DNA of 64,000 bases from Dendrosporobacter quercicolus. GTDB lineage: Bacteria > Bacillota > Negativicutes > DSM-1736 > Dendrosporobacteraceae. A model generated the notes under the pieces. That model was not told the origin of the DNA. It saw nothing but the letters and a program-made list of their open reading frames with translations, and did no database searches. This document shows, piece by piece, positions 18,366-28,200 of this stretch (the stretch's first letter is position 1; every line of letters begins with the position of its first letter). The DNA is taken from assembly GCF_900104455.1 (NCBI RefSeq), contig NZ_FNHB01000010.1:1-64000 (forward strand), written 5' to 3'. The translations under genes were made by a program, and so were the position numbers.

Positions 18366-19540
18366 CTGTCATCACCCCCGGCATCACTTTGTTTATCAAG
18401 GATTTTTTTAAAGGCAGGCCAGATATCTTCCTGCTTATTCATTAAAGCAATAACAAAATTGTCGGCCTTTAGATCCCGCTCAAAATCACGCCTGATGGTA
18501 ACGTTCCAGCCATGGCTGAAAGCAATTTCGCCATAGCCGAACAGAACGCATATCTCGCATAATTGCCGGGCCAGAGCAATGGCTTTGGTATTATCATCGC
18601 CCCAGTTATCTCCGTCTGAACAATGAAAAGCATAGATATTCCATATCTCAGGCGCGTAGCGTTGCTCAATAATTTCCAAGGCCTTGGCATAGCCGCTGCT
18701 GATTACCGTCCCGCCGGCTTCGCCGCGATGGAAAAACTCCCACTCCGTCACTTCCTTGGCCTCCGTGGTATGGGCGATAAACACCACTTCGACATGCTGA
18801 TACTTCCACCGGACAAACTGATACAACAAAAAATAAAAACTTCTGGCAAGGTATTTCTTGGTCTGATCCATCGAACCGGAAGTATCCATAATGCAAAAAA
18901 TAACGGCATTGGCCCGGTGCTGCACCTCTTCTCTTACCCGGTGATACCGTAAATCATCCTCGCGAAAAGGAACTCTTTCCGGCACCGGCAGGCCGGCCTC
19001 AGCCTGGCTTCGTCTTATGCCCTGCTCGCGTTTTAACTTTTCAACCACAGTACGCTTTTTAGCCAGGCGCGGCGGAATACCCTTGCGTTGGTAGCCCAGC
19101 CGCTTATATTCACTTTGTGTTTCAATCAGCCCGTATTTTTTGCGGTCCATATCCGGCAGCTTTAATTCATCAAACAAATAATGAACGATTTCTTCCATGG
19201 TAATTTCGGTTTCATAAATTTCCTCGCCAGGCTCGGTCCCGGGCTGCCCCGCTCCCGGCTGCTGCTGGTCGTTGACCTTGCCGACGACCTGGCCTTTTTG
19301 CTCCTGACCACTGCCGCTTGCGGTGCCGCCGCTGTTTTTCCCATAAACAAACTGGTATTCTTTAATGCCTTTTACCGGTATTTTAATTTTTTTGTCTTTG
19401 CTTTGCCCAATAATGCTTTCTTCGGCAATAATATCGCCTAAGTTTCGTTTTATGGCATTCTCCATCAGCTGCCGGTGTCGTTTGCGGTCATATTGTGAAC
19501 GGTCCGAGTGATCGGTTCCGCCGTCTTTAAATATTGCCAT
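18362..19540 (-). CDS. yhbH: DUF444 protein YhbH (YeaH family)
   Basis: 392 aa with the family N-terminus (DRSQYDRKRHRQLMENAIKRNLGDIIAEESIIG). A VWA-like domain with the metal site DTSGSM (~residue 220) and FHCSDGDNWGDD follows. An acidic and glycine/glutamine-rich stretch (~70-110) links them. Its partners in every known setting are PrkA and SpoVR, as here. The ATG has GGGAGG upstream, 30 nt after prkA. In Bacillus the protein is linked to sporulation; the molecular role is unknown. Confidence 0.93.
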   Translation of the reverse strand: MAIFKDGGTDHSDRSQYDRKRHRQLMENAIKRNLGDIIAEESIIGQSKDKKIKIPVKGIKEYQFVYGKNSGGTASGSGQEQKGQVVGKVNDQQQPGAGQPGTEPGEEIYETEITMEEIVHYLFDELKLPDMDRKKYGLIETQSEYKRLGYQRKGIPPRLAKKRTVVEKLKREQGIRRSQAEAGLPVPERVPFREDDLRYHRVREEVQHRANAVIFCIMDTSGSMDQTKKYLARSFYFLLYQFVRWKYQHVEVVFIAHTTEAKEVTEWEFFHRGEAGGTVISSGYAKALEIIEQRYAPEIWNIYAFHCSDGDNWGDDNTKAIALARQLCEICVLFGYGEIAFSHGWNVTIRRDFERDLKADNFVIALMNKQEDIWPAFKKILDKQSDAGGDDS

Positions 19541-19556
19541 GACGCCTCCCTCCCGG

Positions 19557-19574
19557 CTAGTGTCAAGGCACTAG
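19557..19574. repeat. CTAGTG...CACTAG inverted repeat at the prkA stop
   Basis: Six-bp perfect arms with a 6-nt loop overlap the last codon and stop of prkA. It could form a small intercistronic hairpin between prkA and yhbH. It resembles the CTAGTAC palindromes elsewhere in the window only in its ends. Confidence 0.3.
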
Positions 19575-21502
19575 TCTTTCCATAAATTATTCGCCGCATA
19601 TTTCAAGATAACATTACAGCAATGATCGCAATAACCGTTACGCTTCATTTCCTCCACCATAGCACTATATTTGCTGTCCTGTTCTTTATCACGCACCCGG
19701 GCTTTGGTCACAATCCGGGAAAGCTCTTTGACTGAAGCCATTAATTTCTTCTCAATGGCTTCCTTTAGCGGCTCATAGCTTTCATAGACAATTTTACTGC
19801 CATTGCGCAGTACGGAAAACATATAAGAAGTAACATCCTGGCGAAAGCCCAGGGCGGAAGTGCCGGTTATGCCGATCTGTTCTTCAATGGACTGCAGAAA
19901 CTTAATATCCGGTTCTAACTCCTCGCCGGTGTTTTCATCCTTAAGCTTTGTCGAATTGACAAAAGCCTCGGCATGATCCAAATAGTTGTTGAATAAGCTT
20001 TCAGCCTGTTCTTTATAACCGTGAATAAAGGCTCTGGTAACTTCTTTTTCAATGATCTTATTGTATTCTTTCTTAAGTGTATCCTGTAGAAAAGCCAGAT
20101 AACGCTTCTTCTCGTCATCAGCAATTGCCAGTTCCTTCGTTGACCTGATGAGCGTATCCACGACGGCAATGGGGTTAATGCAATTATTTTCCGATTCCGA
20201 TAAAGCGGTATCCAGCACTTTCATAATAAACCGGGTGGATATACCGCTCATTCCCTCCCTGTTTGCTTCCTCCCGCAATTCCAGCACGTCGACCTTCTTA
20301 GTTGAGCCCTTTTCCACGATTTCCTCACCATTATAGATCTTTAGCTTGGTTAAGCCATCTACCTTATTGGATGGCGCCAGCCGGGTTAAAATGGCAAACA
20401 TCGAGGCAACCTCGATGGTATGAGGGGCAATATGCGCGTTAAATGTGCTGTTACGCAGCATTTTGTGGTATATTTTAACTTCTTCATCCAGTTCCAGGCA
20501 GTAAGGAACCTCAACTTTGACAATCCGGTCCAAAATAGCTTCGTTGGTGTGGTCAGATTTAAATTTATTCCACTCCGCCTCATTGGAATGCGCCAGAATA
20601 ATGCCGTCAAAATAAATCATTGAACCCTTGCCCGGCGATGGTATGGATTTTTCCTGGGTGGCGGTAATCATCGTATGCAAGTACTCAACTTCATTTTTAA
20701 ATACCTCGATAAACTCTACAATCCCGCGGTTGCCGACATTAAAAGCCCCATTGAGCGCCAATACCCTGGGGTCGTCTTCAGGATAAAGATCCAGCTTGGA
20801 AATATCCACTGAACCGGTAAGTACCGACGTATCCTGATTGTTGGGATCAACCGGCGGTACAACACCGACCCCTTTGCGGGAGCGAATAGAAAACTCGGCT
20901 GTGGTTACCGGCATCTTTTCATATTGCCCGCTGTAGTCATGAACCAGACGGTACCGGCAAATCGGGCACAAATCGCCCTCAATTTTAATGCCAAGCATTT
21001 CCTCGAAGTCCGGCCGCAAATGCTTGGGAATTAAATGCAGTGGTGTTTCCCGCATTGGGCAGTCCTTAATCACATGAATGGGCGCACTCATTTCCAGCGC
21101 TTTTTTCAGCGCCTCCATCAATGAAGATTTGCCTGCGCCAACCGGACCGACCAGGTATAAAACCTGCCGCGCTTCTTCACCCTGCATTGCCGCCGAATGA
21201 AAATAGCGCATTATTTTCATAATGCTGGTATCAATGCCAAAAAAATCATTACGGAAAAATTTATATCTTTTTAACGTAGCATTGCCATATATTTTTTTCA
21301 GACGGGGATGTTCCTCCGTTTTGATGATTTCGACGCCTGGCTTAGTCAAAAGCTCGAACATTCGGGCATGAGCCAGCATAGCTTCCTGTTTTGGACTTTC
21401 TTTCAGAATATCCAGATAATCTAAAAATGTGCCGGTAAAGCGCTCTTTTTTACGTTCCGCCCGGTCTTGCTGAATAAGCGCTGCAAAATTAAAGTCAGCC
21501 AT
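19571..21502 (-). CDS. prkA: PrkA family serine protein kinase/AAA protein
   Basis: 643 aa. The N-terminal PrkA AAA domain has Walker A GPVGAGKSSL (~residue 120) and the family block DCPMRETPLHLIP. The C-terminal half is the kinase-like domain (EHPRLKKIYG is near the N-terminus; FLQSIEEQIGITG~TSALGFRQDVTSYM near 535-560). A CxxC pair (YCDHCCNVI) ends the protein. In Bacillus it is a sigma-E-controlled sporulation protein, described as a kinase and more recently as an AAA+ protease-like enzyme; in enterobacteria (YeaG) it acts in nitrogen stress. First gene of the trio. Confidence 0.95.
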   Translation of the reverse strand: MADFNFAALIQQDRAERKKERFTGTFLDYLDILKESPKQEAMLAHARMFELLTKPGVEIIKTEEHPRLKKIYGNATLKRYKFFRNDFFGIDTSIMKIMRYFHSAAMQGEEARQVLYLVGPVGAGKSSLMEALKKALEMSAPIHVIKDCPMRETPLHLIPKHLRPDFEEMLGIKIEGDLCPICRYRLVHDYSGQYEKMPVTTAEFSIRSRKGVGVVPPVDPNNQDTSVLTGSVDISKLDLYPEDDPRVLALNGAFNVGNRGIVEFIEVFKNEVEYLHTMITATQEKSIPSPGKGSMIYFDGIILAHSNEAEWNKFKSDHTNEAILDRIVKVEVPYCLELDEEVKIYHKMLRNSTFNAHIAPHTIEVASMFAILTRLAPSNKVDGLTKLKIYNGEEIVEKGSTKKVDVLELREEANREGMSGISTRFIMKVLDTALSESENNCINPIAVVDTLIRSTKELAIADDEKKRYLAFLQDTLKKEYNKIIEKEVTRAFIHGYKEQAESLFNNYLDHAEAFVNSTKLKDENTGEELEPDIKFLQSIEEQIGITGTSALGFRQDVTSYMFSVLRNGSKIVYESYEPLKEAIEKKLMASVKELSRIVTKARVRDKEQDSKYSAMVEEMKRNGYCDHCCNVILKYAANNLWKD

Positions 21503-21646
21503 TACATCACTCTCCCTTAGATTTGTGGTACGCCAATGGCGAATATACCGCCGCAGTTTTTTTCATAAAGAGGCGCTAATATTTATTGCTCAATATAATG
21601 TATTAAGCAACAGGGCGATTTAGGCCCGACAACACAAAATATTAGC

Positions 21647-21714
21647 AAAAAAATAAGACCGTCACTCCTCCTTAGCCTAGTCTATTCAAGACTTTGCCGG
21701 AAAGTAACGGTCTT
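21647..21714 (-). terminator. Cyclophilin gene terminator
   Basis: On the minus strand AGTAACGGTCTT-type arms (21703-21714 and 21655-21666, one mismatch) close a long loop and are followed by ATTTTTTT (21647-21654). Confidence 0.7.
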
Positions 21715-21740
21715 TTGACGATTTAATTTAGCGGACGACT

Positions 21741-22172
21741 CTACTCTGCTACAACAGTAACCTTATTCATTTTGTCGCCAGGCTGAATTTTATCCACCAC
21801 ATCCATACCTGCAATCACTTTGCCAAAAACAGTATGCACGCCATCCAAATGCGGCTGAGGTTCATAAACAATAAAAAACTGGCTGCCGCCGGTATTGGGA
21901 CCGCGATGCGCCATCGACAGTGAGCCGCGTTCATGAACATGGGGATTTCCTTTCGTTTCACAGGGAATGGTATAACCAGGACCGCCCGCGCCGGTTCCCT
22001 GGGGGCAGCCGCCTTGCGCTACAAAACCGGGAATAACACGGTGGAAATTCAAGCCGTTATAAAAGCCTTCATTAATCAGCTTTTCAAAATTAGCTACCGT
22101 TTTAGGTGCTTCCTGTTCAAAAAGTTCAATGCTGATTGAACCTTTATCCATTTCGATCAGTGCTTTCTTCAT
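21741..22172 (-). CDS. ppiB: Peptidyl-prolyl cis-trans isomerase, cyclophilin type
   Basis: 143-aa compact cytosolic cyclophilin (no signal peptide) that speeds proline isomerisation during folding. Catalytic motifs are [14 protein letters not shown] (with the active arginine), GSLSMAH and [23 protein letters not shown]. Length fits the short prokaryotic class. Single gene with its own terminator; ATG preceded by GAGGGG. The neighbouring promoter region to the right contains a repeat element. Confidence 0.95.
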   Translation of the reverse strand: MKKALIEMDKGSISIELFEQEAPKTVANFEKLINEGFYNGLNFHRVIPGFVAQGGCPQGTGAGGPGYTIPCETKGNPHVHERGSLSMAHRGPNTGGSQFFIVYEPQPHLDGVHTVFGKVIAGMDVVDKIQPGDKMNKVTVVAE

Positions 22173-22301
22173 TCATTTATCCCCTCACTTCTGTTTATTC
22201 CACCATATTATACCATAACAGCCGCCAAATTATCATACCGGCGCCAAAAATTCAATTTGACCGGACGTTCACCGGGATAAAGTACCCGGCAGGCGGTAAC
22301 A

Positions 22302-22313
22302 CTAGTACCGTGC
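22302..22313. repeat. CTAGTACCGTGC motif
   Basis: Identical 12-mer to 12719-12730, here without the right palindrome arm, just upstream of the structured repeat that follows. It is the third site of this motif group. Confidence 0.35.
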
Positions 22314-22341
22314 CAATCTTGAAACTGTAAGTGAAGGGCGA

Positions 22342-22431
22342 GACGAATTTTCCGAAGACAAGGCGGAGGAATGAGGCATACCGGGCGTATGCCGATTGAC
22401 AACAACGCAGTATTACGTAAATTCGGCCGTC
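22342..22431. repeat. Structured intergenic repeat element (REP/MITE-like)
   Basis: About 90 bp whose ends are complementary (GACGAATTT ... AAATTCGGCCGTC) and which contains a perfect inner hairpin GGCATAC-CGGGC-GTATGCC (22375-22393). There is no open frame. The mix of terminal and inner inverted repeats is typical of non-autonomous repeats. Only one copy lies in this window, so its repeated nature is inferred from structure. Confidence 0.45.
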
Positions 22432-22490
22432 AGTAGCTGCAGCATTCAGGATTGGTGCAGTAGGGATAGCTTTTTAAATCAGCGCAGGGA

Positions 22491-23324
22491 GTGGTCCAAC
22501 TGAAAAAAATATTCATTTTATTCAGCATCATCCTTTTGACTTTGACGGCTTGTGTAAAACAGCCGGCCAAACAACCGGACTTGCCTAAATCCCCGCCACA
22601 GCAAGCAGCGCCGGCTGCCCCTATTCCGCCTGATTTCACCCAATATGTAAACAACTTTAAAGGGCAGGCAGGACTCTATGCCAAGAATTTAACCACAGGC
22701 CAAACCATAAGTATCAATTCTGATGAAATTTTTGCTACAGCTTCCACCCATAAACTGGTCGTAGCACTTGCTGTCTATAAATATATTTACCCGGAAGTCG
22801 CTGTCGCCAAAAAACAGGAATACGACCAATTGATCAAAAAAATGATGGTGATTAGCGATAACCCTGCTTTTTATGAATTGCTGAACGAAATTGAACAGCG
22901 GCGCCCGGCCGCCTTAACCCAGGTTTTGCAAGACCTGGAATTAACAAAAACCCGCATTCATAGTGACGATGCGTTTAAACAGTACAACTATCACAGCGTG
23001 ACTACCCCGCACGAAATGGCCATCGTATTGGAGACCATTTACCAGGAGCAATACTTAGGCCGGGAAATGTCGGCGATTTTGAAAGAAGAACTGGCGAAAA
23101 CCATTTTCAAAGAAGAAATCCCCCGGCATATGAAAAACAACAAGGTTCTACATAAGGTTGGTCAATTGCCGGATGGCGTGCTAAATGACGTGGGTATTGT
23201 CGATGACGGCAAAAATCCGATTCTAATCAGCGCTTTTACCAAAACAGAGCAGCCTCCTGACTATGCCAGCGACTTTTTGGCGCAATTAGCCGTAAAAGCC
23301 TATGATGCTTTACGCAGCAAATAA
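22491..23324 (+). CDS. Beta-lactamase-fold serine hydrolase lipoprotein
   Basis: 277 aa. A lipoprotein signal (KKIFILFSIILLTLTAC, lipobox cysteine ~residue 21) is followed by a Pro/Gln/Ala-rich linker and a class A beta-lactamase/PBP-like domain. Active-site motifs are STHK (SxxK, ~residue 85), SDNPA (SDN, ~122) and HKVGQ in place of KTG (~221). It may be a penicillin-recognising enzyme, a weak beta-lactamase or a peptidase; Glu166 of true class A enzymes is not evident, so I would not call resistance. Start is uncertain: GTG at 22491 is in frame but AGGGAG lies only 1-2 nt before it; CTG at 22500 has better spacing. Confidence 0.8.
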   Translation: MVQLKKIFILFSIILLTLTACVKQPAKQPDLPKSPPQQAAPAAPIPPDFTQYVNNFKGQAGLYAKNLTTGQTISINSDEIFATASTHKLVVALAVYKYIYPEVAVAKKQEYDQLIKKMMVISDNPAFYELLNEIEQRRPAALTQVLQDLELTKTRIHSDDAFKQYNYHSVTTPHEMAIVLETIYQEQYLGREMSAILKEELAKTIFKEEIPRHMKNNKVLHKVGQLPDGVLNDVGIVDDGKNPILISAFTKTEQPPDYASDFLAQLAVKAYDALRSK

Positions 23325-23343
23325 ATATAATTACAATTCACGC

Positions 23344-23390
23344 CAAGGGGGTGTCTCTTAATGCTAAAGCATGGAAAAGACAGCCCCTTG
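23344..23390. repeat. GGGTGTC hairpin, copy 1
   Basis: Arms CAAGGGG-TGTCT and AGACA-CCCCTTG with a TTAATGCTAAAGCAT-type loop, 19 nt after the lipoprotein gene. It shares the GGGTGTCTnTTAATG...GCAT...AGACA layout with hairpins at 34590 and 54808. No T-run follows. Confidence 0.5.
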
Positions 23391-23489
23391 AACGCGTATC
23401 AGGCATTACACTCTATTTTGGATCGAAGTAATGATTTCTTGATATTGACAGATACTAAAAACTGAACTACCATAATATTATAACATCAG

Positions 23490-23513
23490 TACCAATTTTG
23501 TCTTTTTGGTACA
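23490..23513. promoter_or_regulatory. Inverted repeat before the tetR-type gene
   Basis: GTACCAA and TTGGTAC, 10 nt apart, lie directly in front of the TetR-family gene that heads the second RND operon. Position and symmetry suggest an autoregulatory operator. Confidence 0.5.
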
Positions 23514-23533
23514 CAAGAATTGGAGTGGGCTAT

Positions 23534-24115
23534 TTGCGCAATCAAATACTTAAGGCTGCCGCCGAGGAGATGATGACGCGCGGCGTTAAATTTACCATGA
23601 GCAACCTGGCCAGCCGGCTTAGTATCAGCAAAACATCCTTATATGAACACTTCGCATCGAAAAACGAACTGATTTATCATGTATTGGCGATAGCGATCGC
23701 TGATATTAAAAGCCAGGATGAAGAAATTTACGCGAATCCGTCATTAACACTTACCGGCAAAATTCACGCCTTGCTGAAAGTAGCGCCAAAATCATTTGGC
23801 CCAATCAGCAACCGGCACATCTATGACGACCTCTGCCACTATTATCCCGAGGAATTCAAATTGGTCCAGGAGTTTCGCGGGCAGCAAATTGACCGTCTGA
23901 GCGAGCTTATTGCCCGGGGAATTGAACTCCGGGTAATCCGCCCGGTCAATATCAAGGTACTCCGGCAAATAGTGAGAAGCGCAACCCAGGAATTATTCAG
24001 CTACAGCTTTCTTTCGGAAAATAACATGACTTTTCCTGATGCCCTGGCTGCAATGTCGGACATTCTGGTATTGGGACTGAAAAACAGTCATGAGAAGGAG
24101 CAAGGCCATGTTTAA
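23534..24115 (+). CDS. TetR/AcrR family transcriptional regulator
   Basis: 193 aa from the TTG at 23534. The N-terminal helix-turn-helix (KFTMSNLASRLSISKTSLYEHFASKNELIYHVL, ~residues 18-50) is typical of TetR. The C-terminal ligand-binding domain is unassigned. I prefer TTG 23534 (GGAGTGG upstream) to the in-frame GTG at 23525; there is no ATG near the HTH start. The gene overlaps the adaptor gene by 8 nt, so this is a regulator-adaptor-permease operon under its own repressor, probably induced by pump substrates. Confidence 0.88.
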   Translation: MRNQILKAAAEEMMTRGVKFTMSNLASRLSISKTSLYEHFASKNELIYHVLAIAIADIKSQDEEIYANPSLTLTGKIHALLKVAPKSFGPISNRHIYDDLCHYYPEEFKLVQEFRGQQIDRLSELIARGIELRVIRPVNIKVLRQIVRSATQELFSYSFLSENNMTFPDALAAMSDILVLGLKNSHEKEQGHV

Positions 24116-25238
24116 CATCAAACAATGGACAAATGCCAACCGCAAAAAGGTTTATTTTTCGGCAGCAGCCATGATCGCCGCAGTATGCATTGGCGGCGTC
24201 ATCTGGCTGAATCAGCGCCAGGCCCAGTCGACCGCGGAAGAAGTCCCGCTGGTGCGCACCACAGTAATTGCCCCGTCCGGAACTGAACAGAACTACACCT
24301 ATTCCGGTGAAGTACGGGGCCGTTATGAAAGTCAATTGGCTTTTCAGGCCGGCGGCAAACTGACCAAACGCAATGTCGAGGTTGGCAGCACCGTCAAAGC
24401 CGGCGATATTCTCATGCAGCTTGACCCCAAAGATTTACAACAAACCGTCAACAGTACCTCGGCCCAGGTTGAATCGGCCCAGTCTCAATTACGCCTGGCC
24501 CAGATCAATTTAGAACGCTACCGGCAGTTGTATGAGCAAAATGCCATTAGCCAGGCCCAGCTTGATCAATACCAGAATGCTTACGATGTAGCAGTTGCGG
24601 CCGTCCGCCAAGCCGCAGCACAACATGCCCAGGGCGTCAATCAGCTTGATTATAGTATGCTCTATGCGGATAAACCAGGCGTTGTTGCCAGCATTAGCGC
24701 TGAAACCGGTCAAATTGTCAGCGCCGGGCAGTCCGTCATCGTACTGGTACAGGACGGCGAACGGGAAATTGAAATCAATGTCCCGGAAAACCGGCTGGAA
24801 AGCCTGCGTCACGCATCACGCATTGATGTAACTTTTTGGGCTCTGCCTAATCTAACCTTAGAGGGCCGCCTTCGCGAAATTGCCCCGGTTGCCGACGCTA
24901 CCGCCAAGACCTATAAAGTACGCGTCAGCTTGCTGCAGGCGCCGCCGGAAATCCAACTGGGCATGACTGCTGCAGTCACAGTAGCAGCCTCCGGCAGCCA
25001 GCCGGGCTCTGTCGCCGTCATTCCCTTATCCGCGGTTTATCAAGTCAATGATGCACCGGCAGTCTGGGTTGTAACCGATGATACCGTGCATTTGCGGCAA
25101 ATTCAGGCCGGCCAGTTTGGCCAGTCCGACCTGGAGGTGCTCAGCGGGTTAAAGCCTGGTGACATTATCGTAACTGCCGGAGTTCACAAATTGCGGGAAG
25201 GGCAAAAGGTCCGGACAACCAACGGAGGTACCCGATGA
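24108..25238 (+). CDS. RND periplasmic adaptor, second system
   Basis: 376 aa. N-terminal anchor (VYFSAAAMIAAVCIGGVIWL), lipoyl half GRYESQLAFQAGGKLTKRNVEVGSTVKAGDILMQLDP, coiled-coil (~110-175), second lipoyl half (LYADKPGVVASISAETGQIVSAGQSVIVL) and beta-barrel. It would bridge the permease and an outer-membrane channel. The ATG at 24108 follows GAAGGAG and overlaps the tetR end. The permease start overlaps its stop as ATGA, so all three are translationally coupled. No TolC gene is nearby. Confidence 0.9.
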   Translation: MFNIKQWTNANRKKVYFSAAAMIAAVCIGGVIWLNQRQAQSTAEEVPLVRTTVIAPSGTEQNYTYSGEVRGRYESQLAFQAGGKLTKRNVEVGSTVKAGDILMQLDPKDLQQTVNSTSAQVESAQSQLRLAQINLERYRQLYEQNAISQAQLDQYQNAYDVAVAAVRQAAAQHAQGVNQLDYSMLYADKPGVVASISAETGQIVSAGQSVIVLVQDGEREIEINVPENRLESLRHASRIDVTFWALPNLTLEGRLREIAPVADATAKTYKVRVSLLQAPPEIQLGMTAAVTVAASGSQPGSVAVIPLSAVYQVNDAPAVWVVTDDTVHLRQIQAGQFGQSDLEVLSGLKPGDIIVTAGVHKLREGQKVRTTNGGTR

Positions 25239-28200
25239 AACCGTTTAACCTGACCGAATGGGCGCTAAACCATAAGCAGCTGGTATACTATTTTATCTTT
25301 ATCATTTTCATTGGCGGAATTTTTTCCTATCAGAAGCTAGGACGAATGGAAGATCCTGACTTTACGATCAGACAAATGATTGTCAGTGTCAATTGGCCTG
25401 GCGCTTCCGCCCGCCAGGTAGAAGAACAGGTCACCGACAAAATTGAAAAGAAATTACAGGATACTCCCGGCCTTGATTATGTAAAAAGCTTCTCAAAGCC
25501 CGGCCAGTCAATTATCTATGTCGTCTTAAAGGACGACGCCGTTACTGAAAGTCAAATCCGGCCAACCTGGCTGGAGGTGCGCAATATGGTCAACGACATA
25601 AAAGCCACCTTGCCTCAAGGCGTGGACGGACCATACTTTAATGACCGCTTTGATGATGTTTTTGGCTCCATTTACGCGTTGACCGGCGACGGTTACAGCT
25701 ATGAAGACCTGCGGGCCAAAGCGGAAAACATTCGCCGGATAATGCTCGGTGTGCCAAGTATAAAAAAGGTTGACTTGGTGGGCGTGCAGCCGGAAAGAAT
25801 TTACATTGAAATAGAAACAATCAAGCTTGCCCAGCTGGGGCTTACGCCCAGCGCTATCACCAACGCCGTCCAGGCTCAAAACGCCATGACTGCTTCCGGC
25901 ATGGTTGATACCATTTCCGACAATGTTTATTTACGGGTAACCGGAATGTTTGAAAACATCAATGACCTGAAAAATGTCCCTATCCGGGCGGGTACCAACA
26001 CTTTCCGCCTCGGTGATATTGCCAGGATTGAGCGCAGTTATGCTGATCCGCCTGAACCAAAAATGTATTACAATGGCCAACCGGCTGTCGGCTTAGCCGT
26101 TTCCATGGAAAAAGGCGGCAACATTCTTACGCTGGGACAAAACTTAGACCAAACAATCAGTCAGCTAAAACAAGATCTGCCGCTCGGCCTGCAGTTGGAC
26201 TCAGTTGCCAATCAGCCCAAAGTCGTAAAAGAGTCCATTAACGAATTCGTCAAATCACTGAGTGAGGCAATTATTATTGTATTGGCTATTAGCTTCATCA
26301 GTCTTGGCATCCGTTCAGGGATTGTTGTCGCCTTATGTATTCCCCTGGTCATTACCGGCGTGTTCATCTGCATGAATCTTCTGGGCATTGATCTGCACAA
26401 GGTTTCTTTAGGCGCTTTGATTATTTCTCTCGGCCTGCTGGTGGATGACGCCATTATTGCCATTGAAATGATGACCGTCAAGCTGGAACAGGGCTGGGAC
26501 CGCTTTGCAGCCGCCTGCTATGCCTATACGTCTACCGCTTTCCCTATGCTGACCGGAACACTGATTACCTGCGCCGGTTTTATCCCAGTGGGATTTTCCA
26601 AGGGCTCCGCCTCTGAATTTATTGGCAGCATGTTTTCGGTAATTTTTATTGCCCTGCTAATATCCTGGCTGGTATCGGTTCTGGTAACTCCGCTGCTAGG
26701 CTATAAGCTGTTAAAAACACAGCCGGCAGCCCCCTCCGGCCACGACATTTACGACTCTAAATTCTATCGGCTGTTTCGCAAAGTTCTCTCTTATTGCCTG
26801 CACCATCGTAAATTAGTCATTGGCATAACGATTGCCACCTTCCTTGGCTCAATTTTTTTACTGCAATTCGTCAAACAGGAATTTTTCCCGGCATCCGACC
26901 GGCCGGAATTTATTGTTGATTTGCGGCTGGCGGAAGGCTCGTCTTTGCAGGCCACAGAGCAGGAATCCGCCCGGTTTGCCCAAACTCTTGCCGGTAACCC
27001 TAATATTGTCAATTACACTTACTATATTGGTCAGAGTGCCCCCCGGTTTATATTAACAGCAGAACCCACACTTCCCAGCAATAACTTCGCGCAATTTGTC
27101 ATTGTAACCAAGGATGTCGCCGCGCGCAATGAATTAATGGCCGATATCCGTGAATTGCTCGCCGTCGATTTTCCCACGGTGCGCAGCAATCTCCGCGTCC
27201 TCCAGACAGGCCCCAACTCGCCTTATCCGGTCATGCTCAGAGTAAGCGGCTATGAGCATGACAAGGTCCGTGAAATAGCCGGTCAGGTGCGCGATATCCT
27301 GTCCGAAAATCCCGATCTAAAAGATATCAACCTGGACTGGAACGAAAAAAATAAAGTCATGCACTTGGAGATTGACCAGGATAAAGCCCGTATGCTGGGT
27401 ATTGACAGCCAAACCCTATCCTCAAGCCTGCAGGCCATGCTGTCAGGCTCAACCATCAGCCAATTCCGGGAGCAAGACAGAACGGTAAACATTATGTTTA
27501 GAGTTGATGTGCAAAACCGCAATGACTTGTCCAAAATCAAAGACCTTAATATTCATCTTGCCAATGGTACGTATGTTCCGTTAGACCAAATCGCCAAAAT
27601 TAGCTATGGCGCTGAAGAAGGCTTAATCTGGCGCCGGGATTTAAAACCAACCATAACGGTGCAAGCCAACACCCGGGAGGGTGTTCTCGGCAATAATGCC
27701 ACTACTGCTGCCTATGCCAGCCTGTCGGAACTTAGAACCTCGCTTCCCGCCGGTTATGACATTGTCGTCGGCGGGCCTAAGGAAATGAGCCAGAAGGCTA
27801 CCCGCTGGCTGATGCAGCCTGTGCCGGCCATGATCATCCTGATCGTTACTTTACTGATGCTTCAGCTCCAGAGTATATCCAAGACAATACTCACGCTGCT
27901 GACCGCTCCGCTGGGAATTATCGGGGTAAGCGTAGGGCTGTTGTTGACCGGCCGGCCGCTTGGTTTTGTGGTAGAACTTGGTATTTTGGCCCTGTCGGGG
28001 ATTATTATGCGGAACTCTGTCATTCTCATTGACCAGATTGACCAGCATCTTAAAGCCGGAGAGCCGCTCTGGGATGCGATCATCAATGCAACGATCGCCA
28101 GATTCCGGCCAATCATGCTTACCGCAGCAGCGGCTATTTTGGGCATGCTTCCCCTGGTTTCCAGCATTTTCTGGGGACCTATGGCAATATCAATCGCCGC

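Noticed and set aside
22491-23324. Calling the lipoprotein a beta-lactamase resistance gene
   Set aside because: SxxK and SDN are present, but the third motif is KVG and no Glu166 equivalent is evident, so only the fold is supported.
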